Shown piece after piece: positions 10,701 through 20,412 of a DNA stretch of 20,412 nt. How positions within the stretch are numbered: the first letter of the stretch is position 1; every line of letters starts with the position of its first letter. The stretch lies in NCBI GenBank assembly GCA_002081555.1, contig KV921143.1:3646-24057 (forward strand), read 5' to 3'. A model generated the notes under the pieces. It saw only the letters and a list, made by a program, of their open reading frames with translations, was not told the DNA's origin and ran no database searches. Source of the DNA: Protostelium mycophagum (taxonomy: Eukaryota; Evosea; Variosea; Protosteliida; Protosteliaceae). Both the position numbers and the translations under genes were made by a program.

Positions 10701-12956
10701 TACCACCGTCTTTCCTCTGGAAATGGAGGGCGAGGTCTCCATACAGTGACAGATTCCACACTGACATTTTCGCTCCGATGGATGCGAGTACCTGTCAGAA
10801 ACGTCATGTTGATGTCATGGTGACAGTGACATACCCTCTCCCAGGCTTGTACTTCGTCGTATTCTGTTCGGTTGTTTACAACGAGCAGAAATTCTGCGTC
10901 CTCTCGCAAAGCGTACTCTTCTCCAAGTTGTATTTCAAAGGGCCTGATCTGGATCTTGACAGGTCTGAGCATGTCAAGCACGTGACCCAAGTACAAGCTG
11001 CTGTTGACTGTGAGCCTGGTATACGGCTTAACCTTCTCTCCGACAAATTGAAGTGTAGAAGTGAAGTAGAGACGGTCATCTGCGGGGACTAGAGGCAACT
11101 CCGCTCGAAGTCCAATGTTTGTGGCTTGAAACACCACACCCTCGTGGTTCCTCAAAGCTACGTCCTCCGGCTCCAAGTGTAAACTCCCACCCTTTGTGTT
11201 AAAATCCAACTCTATGGTGGTGTAGATCACACGGGAAGGCTGAGCGTTTAACCCCAGCCCTAACGCGGAGATATTGATGGTGGCAAAGACCAATGGAGAT
11301 TCTTCTTTTCGGGATATGGAAGTTGCTCCATAGAAGAGACTGTTCTGACCGGCATATTGGATCACAAAGGGTGTGTCTTCCACACGGACGCGCTCGAAGT
11401 CTTGGTTTACGCGGTCCACTAAGGCGCGATGCTCCATGTGTCCGATGGCCCTGAGACGTTAGTGTGACGTTTGACATGTGGGAAGACTCACCTGAAGGGC
11501 TCACCATAAGCTGGTTCTGTCACATCTGTCACGGAGAAGAGAATGGGCCTGTCGATCTCGTGACATTCGTTACTCTCGATCCATTTTTTCATGCACACTC
11601 TGTTGGCTACCGGGCACGTGACCCAATAATTGTCTTGGATGTAACATCTGTCACGTGTCAATGTCATTTTATTTTGATTGACGAACCTGATGAATTGCTG
11701 TGATGGGGTGGGCATACCACCGATATTCTTGTGTGTGACCCATAATAGGGCGAAACAGCTCGGTTCAATAACTCTGTATCCAACAGTGTCGATATACCTC
11801 AAGCTCTGCAGTTGTAGATCATAGGGGGAGGAGTGGAGAGTGACACCGTTGTCGAATTTATGGAGGCTGATCTGATATCGCGCATTTGTACCGTCATGAC
11901 CACGGTTACCACTGGGCCCTGTGGGTCCAGTTCTCCCTGAGGGTCCGGATACACCACCGGGATTAAAATGAGTGACAGTTGTAGATTGTTGGTTTCCGTT
12001 TGCGTCCGTATAATATGACACTTCCGTCCTGCTCAAAGTCATTCTGTGAACCAACATTTTTGCTGCTGCGTCATAACCGAAAGATTACCATGTATAAGAC
12101 GCCCCTCCAGGACCTCCTGGACCTCCCGGTCCTCCATGACCTCCTGGACCACCTTGACCTCCGATACCACCTCTTGTGTTAGAGACTCGCTGTCTTAAAA
12201 GCATGACCACGTCCATGTCAGCTTGATGTACCGTCACCTAAATCACTCAGTAAAAGTTTTTACGGCCAGATTCGCCAACAAATCCAGAAATAATTTTCCT
12301 CACGTCTATGTTAGCTCCTGAACCGCCATTACCACCATCACCTCCTCTCCCACCAGGTCCACCATCACCTGCCGATGTCAACCTCACAATCTCTCTCAAA
12401 AAGTTTTGGTAGAATCACCTCCTGGGCCACCGTTTCCTCCGGAAGAATATTGTGTGGCATTCGCGCCGGCATAACCAGCGGCACCTCTGCCACCACGGCC
12501 TCCTTGACCTCCGTAACCTTGAAAATGTTAGGTGGAAACTCGATCAGTCTCACCTCCATCGCCACCTCTCGAGGACATCTGTACTTCTGCATTGGGATTA
12601 CCCATCACCCAATTATATGAGCTCTGGCCACCAACACTTCTGTACAACCGATTAGAAGTTGAAGAATGAAATGTAGAAGTTGCAGACCTTGATCCTGGTC
12701 CCAGATTCACATTTCCAAGAATCGTGCTCTGATCTGGAGAAACAGAAAATGTGATAGAGATGGATCCAGCATTTCCTCCTCTCTCTCCTTCTTGGCCTGT
12801 GCCTCCCATCTTTCCATCACCTCCATATCCACTGCCAGCTTTCCCGGTCCTGCCGATGTTTCCATCTGATTTGTTTCAGATCATGTGCACGTCTTCTAGC
12901 AACGTCTTACCTCTTCCATGCCTGCCGTTGTTATCGAGGAAGACGAGGTCGGCCAT
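7739..12956 (-). CDS. Large Gly-rich/collagen-like protein with two PH domains
   Basis: Fifteen exons join in frame from MADLVFLDNNGRHGRDG to a stop at 7739, giving about 1,520 residues. Order: residues about 1-230, a Gly-rich region with GGxGG and Gly-X-Y runs (GGQGGPGGHGGPGGPGGPGG) and SYTW-TEVSYYTDANG, then PGGVSGPSGRTGPTGPSG; about 250-730, a conserved beta-rich region (VWNLSLYGDLALHF) like that of large uncharacterised amoebal and fungal Gly-rich proteins (I recall DUF7932, not verified); about 745-870, a PH-like domain (VEVNGKLKWASLHVDS ... KWAEQLRNL); about 885-965, a second PH domain (VKEGFLKRKSGEGSAF ... KDAWVEAIIDNV); about 970-1085, a Ser/Pro-rich linker with RLSMSFD repeats and SPP sites; then about 440 residues I do not recognise, ending acidic. 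No signal peptide or membrane segment is seen, so a cytosolic, membrane-recruited scaffold is the best inference. All 14 introns are 36-75 nt. Confidence 0.8.
9493..9534 (-). repeat. 21-bp tandem repeat in coding sequence
   Basis: Two copies of a 21-bp unit encode RLSMSFD twice in a row, followed by a partial third unit. They lie at the start of the Ser/Pro-rich linker after the second PH domain. The copies differ at two or three bases. Confidence 0.85.
10198..10216 (-). repeat. Intron hairpin motif, PH-gene copy
   Basis: On the minus strand it reads GATTTTTC, loop GCT, GAAATTTC, then AAG at the 3' splice site. The first arm is diverged; the 11-nt spacing is kept. Confidence 0.5.
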
Positions 12957-13135
12957 TCCCTTCTCTTCTCTTCTTGGTTAGAATTGGTTATGATCGCAAC
13001 CGCGCCTGGATCTATCGGCGCTTCGTTGAATGGAATGGTGTGCTGTTCCCTAAGGAGGTAACGAAAACCGACTGTTGCCTTGAATACGTCATTCTGAAAC
13101 CCATGGTAACGACCTTACTCCCAAACGAAGGTAAA

Positions 13136-13460
13136 ATGGATCAGAAAGAGCAGCCCCAGGCCACGAATGAGACACTGAAACATCCGGAAGAGGCACAAAT
13201 CCTGCAAAGAGAAGACATAGCGAATGTGACCGTAAAACGGTGCAGGAGAAGAAAGAACTTGGTGCGGGAAAATATACTACGCACACGCCGTGCGAGCTTA
13301 CCAGTGGAAGTTCTGGCCCCAGCCACAAACCAGTATTTGTTTTTACGGAAATTCTCCTGGTTCGTTTTTTTGCAGAATTGGAACTATTTTTAGAATCGAG
13401 ACTGCACATCTTACGATGAACATGGGTATTATCCCAATGGACCAAAAATCAATAAAATAG
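13136..13460 (+). CDS. Hypothetical basic protein
   Basis: I do not recognise this protein. From the ATG at 13136 it reads MDQKEQPQATNETLKHPEEA and then a strongly basic stretch (VKRCRRRKNLVRENILRTRR), which could be nuclear or nucleic-acid binding. Removing a 43-nt intron (13333-13375, GTATTT...TTTTTTTGCAG) leads to a second exon, IGTIFRIETAHLTMNMGIIP, whose TAG stop directly follows AATAAA. This stop/poly(A) arrangement is shared with confirmed neighbours and supports the model. The frame stays open upstream to 12974, only 17 bp from the divergent start at 12956, so an upstream exon is possible but the start is uncertain. Confidence 0.4.
13451..13456 (+). terminator. Polyadenylation signal at the stop of the basic protein
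   Basis: AATAAA lies within the last codons (Ile-Lys) directly before the TAG at 13458-13460. Confidence 0.45.
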
Positions 13461-13637
13461 ATCGAATTAAATCTCGTGGGTGTCTGCTTCTTGCATATTT
13501 AATATGTTTATGCAAAGCCAAATGAAACAAAAATATGTCCGTTAATTTAATTTTTACATGGTTGGAATTTTGCAACAATCAGAGTTGCTGAAGAAGCATC
13601 AGAATGGTGTTTTTCTGTGGTAGACATCTTCTGTCGT

Positions 13638-14015
13638 GTAATAATGCCATCTTTACCTCTGCCTGCAAATTTGCTTATTTCGTGATTCGTGGTCGGATAA
13701 ATGATTTTTCCGATTTCAAAAATATGAGACGCTTTTGAGTGTGACGACTTTCATCTTCGAACCAAGCGATCACAAACAACACCAGCACACACAACATGCA
13801 ACGCCAACGCCAAAATGCAGCAGCCATGTAATAATGCCATCTTACCTCTGCCTTTGCTTATTTCGTGATTCGTGTGGTGGTCGGATAAATGATTTTTCCG
13901 ATTTCAAAAATATGAGACGCTTTTGAGTCTGACTACTTTCATCTTCGAACCAAGCGATCACAAACAACACCAGCACACACAACATGCAACGCCAACGCCA
14001 AAATGCAGCAGCCAT
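13638..14015 (+). repeat. Tandem duplication, 190-bp unit, of a gene's 5' region
   Basis: Copy 1 is 13638-13827 and copy 2 is 13828-14015. They are nearly identical, with a few small indels and substitutions (for example TGCAAATT missing and TGTGG added in copy 2). The unit holds a likely promoter and 5'UTR and the first 11 codons or so of the tail-anchored protein gene. Copy 1 therefore contains an abortive upstream ORF, MQRQRQNAAAM followed by TAA. The sequence 13461-13637 before it shows only AT-rich DNA and a 26-codon minus-strand ORF of no evident meaning. Confidence 0.92.
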
Positions 14016-14179
14016 CGAGAGAATGATGAGATCGCAGAACGTAATTTCTTCCACTGTTGATGCCTAATTAACTTGACCAGCTTTCTAAGACTTCCTCCTC
14101 CTCTCTTGCGAGTGGTAAATTCATAGGAGTCCTTGTTGGTCTATTCATCCTCTTTGTGCTGCTCTTCTCCAGATTATAA
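13984..14179 (+). CDS. Small tail-anchored membrane protein (RAMP4/Ysy6-like?)
   Basis: Two exons (13984-14040 and 14081-14179) around a 40-nt intron encode 51 residues. The N-terminal half is polar (MQRQRQNAAAIERMMRSQN), followed by a Ser-rich stretch and one membrane segment, FIGVLVGLFILFVLLF, three residues from the C-terminus. This layout is that of a tail-anchored ER protein and its size and order recall RAMP4/SERP1/Ysy6, small partners of the Sec61 translocon. The conserved N-x-x-x-R-G motif of that family is not evident, so the name is a suggestion only. Good splice sites, the AATAAA ten bases after the stop and the duplicated 5' region argue that the gene is real. Confidence 0.65.
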
Positions 14180-14188
14180 GAATACGTC

Positions 14189-14194
14189 AATAAA
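14189..14194 (+). terminator. Polyadenylation signal of the tail-anchored protein gene
   Basis: AATAAA begins 10 nt after the TAA stop. Confidence 0.55.
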
Positions 14195-14324
14195 GAAGAT
14201 CGTCTCTTTTACGTTCTATGGACCTCCATATTTCCTCACCTATGTTCAAACATGACTCTTCTTATGATTCAATTCAGAAATTTCTCTGGGATCTACAAAC
14301 ATTGATCATCCAACAGGAGGACAG

Positions 14325-16671
14325 ATGACCGATGAAGAGATACGTCAGCTTTTCAGGCGTCTAGATACGAACAATAGTGGCACAATAGATGAGGCAGAGC
14401 TGATTGCGGGATTGAAAGCACTGCACCTACCAACAGATCCAGTATGTTTCGTGATGATGTTAAAAAAATAATTGTGATCAGGCACTGGTGAAGGGATTCT
14501 TCGATCAAGCAGACGAAAATCACGATAATGTAGTTAATGAAGAAGAGTTCTTCCATTTCATGCACCAAAGGTGAGACAAAGAGACAGAGAAGAGGATTTT
14601 CTGATCTCAAAAAGAAACATCTGTCTTCGAAAATTGTTTGACGAGTTGGATGCCAATCATGATGGCATGTTGAGTGAAGGAGAAATCGATGGCCTTGTGA
14701 AATCGATGGGATTGAAGGCCGACAAGGTTCGTCTTCACTCTCGCTCTCTGTCACTAAAATTCAACAGAGACAGATACAAGCACTTTTGCACCGAGCAGAC
14801 AAGGTTTGAAATCATCATTAATATTTATCATAAAATGAAATTGACCATTTGAAGTCACATCAAGATCACATAGAATTTGATGAGTTTGCTCGTTTCTTGT
14901 CATTGCTTCCATCCACAAATATTTCAGATGTTTTGTCTGTGTGGCAGAGAGCTGTGGCTTTAGACATCGGAGAGGAGTTTCACCTACCTCCTGGTACAGA
15001 TTTTTATATATATAATAAAGAGAACAACATGCCTTCTTTCTTCACAAAAATATGCATATAATAATCTATAATATTGATCATCTTTCTGATGAGTTACAGA
15101 TCATGTGGAAAGAAACTTTAAGGCAGTCGTGCAGTACCTCTGCGCTGGTGGTGTGGCGGGTATCATATCAAGAACAGCGACAGCCCCTTTAGATAGACTG
15201 AAAATTATCATGCAGGTAAGTCCATCTCATTGATGAGGCACCTTTTTGAAACTTCATGGTTCTGCTTCTCTTTTTGTGATCACGTCGCGGTGTCTTTATT
15301 CTTATATATATAGACAGCTGTATCTAAAGAATCATTATGGGTAGCTTTCTCGCGCATCTACAATTTGGAGGGCCTGAAAGGTAATTCACTTGAATTCTTT
15401 AGATAATATTGGTGGGGTTTTCTACAGCTCCACGAGAAGAGAATAACGAGATGGAGAAACGATATGGTTCCCGAGTGTACTTATGATGACGTCATCAGGT
15501 TACTGGAGAGGTAACGGTGCCAATGTCATCAAAATTTTCCCAGAATCAGGATTTCGCTTCCTTTCTTACGAGATGTACAAACGGGTACGTATTCTTCACT
15601 ATCTACAATCCTGTAGACATGAATCTCTAAAAATCTTCAGATTTTATTTCCAGATCACGACCCATTGAGGCTCTCTGCCTTCGAGAAGTTGATGGCTGGA
15701 GGTTGTCTCGTTATTTTTGTATTGTTTTGACCTCTTTAGGTCTGGCTGGGGCCACAAGTCAATTGCTGATCTACCCAATGGATGTGAGATCTTGTGTTTT
15801 TCAATTGAGATGATCAGAGCGAACATTATGTGTTAATGTCTATTAAGATGTGCATCTCTTCGCAGTCCACTACAATAGATGCAACACAAAACCATGAAGC
15901 AGATGCAGCCCAAACGATCAATGCGGCAGAGCCGCAGCACAATTATATGCATTTAGACTGAGAAGTTGAACCACAACAGTTGATAAGAGCAAGACTGGCT
16001 GTATCTACACCAGGAACATACACCGGTATTTCTGACGTGGTCGGTCAAACTTTCAGAAAAGAAGGGGCCCGAGGGCTTTACAAGGGGATAATTCCCTCCC
16101 TTCTGGTGAGATCTTTCTGTGAATTTTCCACAACTGACTGATTTTCAGGGAATTTTCCCGTGAGTTTTCTTCTTTTATGAAATTTCATTGAAATTTCAAG
16201 ATACGCCGCTGTAGATTTCGCCGTTTACGACCAGCTCAAGAGCTCTTATGTGAGACGGAAGAAGCAGGAGAATAAGGACATCAACACAAAAGGAATCTCC
16301 ATTTGGGTTCTGCTGGGGTGTGGAGCCGTGTCCAGCTCCATCGGTCAATTCGGTTCGTTTTGGCGGGAATCTGACACCATCTGACACGTACAGTATCATA
16401 TCCTTTAGACTTGGTGAGGAGGCGTCTGCAAGTGCAGGGTATTCGTGTTGGACAAAGTGACATCTTGTGACAGATGACAGGCATGAACAGACCCGGCATT
16501 GTAGCAGTCGAGAACCTCTCTGCTGTTGGTATCGCGAGGGACATCATGCAGAAGAAAGGCCCTCTCGGATTTTTCAGCGGAATGTTGCCCAACTTGATGA
16601 AAGTGGTCCCATCGGTGGCGATCAGTTATGCTGTTTACGAGAATTTGAAGAGGTCAATGAATTTGGAATAA
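14325..16671 (+). CDS. Calcium-binding mitochondrial carrier (SCaMC, SLC25A23/24/25 type)
   Basis: The N-terminal half carries four EF-hands: loops [36 protein letters not shown] and a degenerate [12 protein letters not shown], followed by [18 protein letters not shown], the linker typical of SCaMCs. The C-terminal half is a three-repeat mitochondrial carrier with the signature PxDxx(K/R) in each repeat: [22 protein letters not shown] and [11 protein letters not shown]. SCaMCs exchange ATP-Mg for phosphate across the inner mitochondrial membrane when cytosolic calcium rises. There are about 14 introns, including several longer than usual (118 nt at 15381-15498, 196 nt at 15784-15979), and one exon of only 11 nt (16149-16159). 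I chose the ATG at 14325; the frame is open upstream to an AG at 14277, so an upstream coding exon is possible. The protein ends LKRSMNLE and the TAA stop lies inside AATAAA. Confidence 0.95.
16149..16159 (+). other. 11-nt micro-exon in the carrier gene
   Basis: GGAATTTTCCC sits between introns of 43 nt (16106-16148) and 41 nt (16160-16200). Its inclusion gives [17 protein letters not shown], matching the conserved carrier helix LGIIPYAGIDLAVYE; leaving it out breaks the frame. Confidence 0.85.
16179..16197 (+). repeat. Intron hairpin motif, carrier copy
   Basis: GAAATTTC, loop ATT, GAAATTTC, then AAG at the acceptor of the intron after the micro-exon. Both arms are perfect. Confidence 0.65.
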
Positions 16672-16672
16672 A
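16667..16672 (+). terminator. Polyadenylation signal containing the carrier stop codon
   Basis: The stop TAA (16669-16671) is embedded in AATAAA. The next 255 bp to the convergent PCYT2 gene show nothing I recognise. Confidence 0.55.
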
Positions 16673-16917
16673 GTCTCAGTAGATGAATTTGGTTACATAA
16701 ACTGGCCAAATACTTGAACGATGATCGAGTCAAAAGACGTGTGCATATGAGGAATCTTTGTGGCCATATGCTGGTAAAATGCCCCTCAGATTGCGAGTTT
16801 TCTACATTTTGGTGTCGGCTTGAATCTCCAAAAGCAAAAAATTGTGGACGTATGAAAAACTGACTTGGATGAAAATTTTTACATGTAAAAATGACTTTTT
16901 GAGAGCTTTTATCAAAG

Positions 16918-16923
16918 TTTATT
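16918..16923 (-). terminator. Polyadenylation signal of PCYT2
   Basis: TTTATT on the plus strand is AATAAA on the minus strand, 3 nt downstream of the TGA stop at 16927-16929. Confidence 0.55.
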
Positions 16924-16926
16924 TCT

Positions 16927-19875
<2,949 letters not shown>

Positions 19876-20296
19876 CTATTTATTGTCCTCATCTCTGACC
19901 ATCTTGAAGACTCCCAACTGCTCCAGTCTGTCCATCTTCCTCTCGATCTCGTCCAAGTCCTCCTCATCTCCGTCTTCCTATAAAAATTATCGTGTGGATA
20001 TGCGGTATGAAAACGTGAAAGTACCTCTCTTGGTGGAGGATGTTTTGGTTTAAGAGAGCTGAAGACACTGAGCAAGTTTCTTTCCGCCAAGAGACCAGCA
20101 CCTGGTCCCAAACCATTGAGACGTCCAAACTCATCCCCTGATGAAATTTCAGTGAAATTTCAAATGTTAAGAGGTCTCACCGCTGGAATCACAGACCGAG
20201 AAGAGGAATTCTTGAACGTAATGCTTCAGTGCAACATTGATTGTAGTCAGGTGTTGTCTTAACTTCATAGCGATGGGTGTCCCCTCCGTGGGTCCT
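19876..20296 (-). CDS. RIC8/synembryn-like protein, C-terminal part
   Basis: Three exons (20181-20296, 20025-20137, 19876-19978) encode the last 110 residues or so. The stretch EGTPIAMKLRQHLTTINVAL, KHYVQEFLFSVCDSS and GLGPGAGLLAERNLLSVF follows the RIC8 pattern ...VQEFLFVLC...TGYGNAAGLLVARGLL, and the acidic end DEIERKMDRLEQLGVFKM resembles the RIC8 C-terminal helix. RIC8 proteins act as chaperones and nucleotide exchange factors for G-alpha subunits. The first exon here begins at a normal acceptor (TTTTATAG|A), so earlier exons lie beyond the window. AATAAA (19879-19884, minus strand) forms the last two codons before the TAG stop. The family assignment is by recall of short motifs only. Confidence 0.65.
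19879..19884 (-). terminator. Polyadenylation signal at the RIC8-like stop
   Basis: AATAAA on the minus strand encodes Asn-Lys directly before TAG. Confidence 0.45.
20143..20161 (-). repeat. Intron hairpin motif, RIC8 copy
   Basis: Two perfect GAAATTTC arms with loop ACT on the minus strand, followed by ATCAG at the acceptor. Confidence 0.65.
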
Positions 20297-20345
20297 CTAT
20301 AAAAGGGTCAACATAATAATATTATAAAATGATTGTTAAAATGTG

Positions 20346-20350
20346 AAAAA
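20346..20350 (-). terminator. Pol III terminator after the 5S gene
   Basis: Five T residues on the minus strand directly follow the 5S rRNA 3' end, as expected for RNA polymerase III. Confidence 0.6.
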
Positions 20351-20412
20351 GAGTTCGTCACGAGGGCTTCCCAAGTGGTCTCCCACCTTAGTACTGGCCT
20401 CGCTCAGACACG
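20351..20412 (-). rRNA. 5S ribosomal RNA, 3' half (cut by window edge)
   Basis: The minus strand reads GTGTCTGAGCGAGG, then CCAGTACTAAGGTGGGAGAC, then CACTTGGGAAGCCCTCGTG. This is the 3' half of eukaryotic 5S rRNA: the AGTACT loop, the GGTGGG-GACCAC element and the TTGGGAA segment are in the right order, and GCGAGG can pair with CCTCGT as helix IV/V requires. The 5' half lies beyond 20412. It is on the same strand as the RIC8-like gene, 54 bp upstream of one of its exons. Confidence 0.88.

Overview
The window is gene-dense protist nuclear DNA. About nine protein genes lie close together on both strands. Nearly all are split by very short introns, most of them 37-60 nt with GT...AG ends. Polyadenylation signals (AATAAA) sit on or just after the stop codons. 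The gene set is that of a free-living eukaryote with a full endomembrane system and G-protein signalling: FAM91, TM9SF, SCaMC carrier, PCYT2 and RIC8. The large glycine-rich plus PH-domain protein recalls proteins of amoebae and fungi. My best guess is an amoebozoan-like (perhaps protosteloid) protist, but this is inference and the species cannot be fixed from the sequence. I see no transposons, viral elements or CRISPR arrays.

Layout, left to right. 1-566: no convincing gene, perhaps the edge of a minus-strand gene. 567-1116 (-): cyclic phosphodiesterase of the 2H family, head-to-head with 1326-4689 (+), a full FAM91 gene (Golgi vesicle-tethering adaptor). 4815-6956 (+): a TM9SF nonaspanin. 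6957-7438: no gene. 7439-7603 (+): a small basic coiled-coil ORF of doubtful status. 7739-12956 (-): one long gene of about 15 exons and roughly 1,520 residues, with a collagen-like Gly-rich N-terminus, a conserved uncharacterised region, two PH domains and a novel C-terminus. 13136-13460 (+): an unidentified basic protein. 13638-14015: a 190-bp tandem duplication covering the upstream region and first codons of a 51-residue tail-anchored protein (13984-14179, +). 14325-16671 (+): an EF-hand mitochondrial carrier (SCaMC / ATP-Mg-Pi type). 16927-19232 (-): ethanolamine-phosphate cytidylyltransferase, carrying an internal tandem duplication and a deletion. 19260-19561: a perfect 151-bp tandem duplication. 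19876-20296 (-): the C-terminal end of a RIC8/synembryn-like gene. 20351-20412 (-): the 3' half of a 5S rRNA gene, apparently inside a RIC8 intron.

The genes do not form one pathway. FAM91 and TM9SF both serve Golgi/endosome membrane traffic, and the carrier and PCYT2 serve mitochondrial nucleotide balance and phospholipid synthesis. The most unusual signals lie in the non-coding parts. A hairpin-forming intron motif (two GAAATTTC palindromes 11 nt apart) sits just upstream of 3' splice sites in seven introns of five genes. A second motif (TCTACAA/TTGTAGA) is strongly over-represented. Recent short tandem duplications cluster in the right third, and one of them has made a new in-frame exon together with a duplicated intron.
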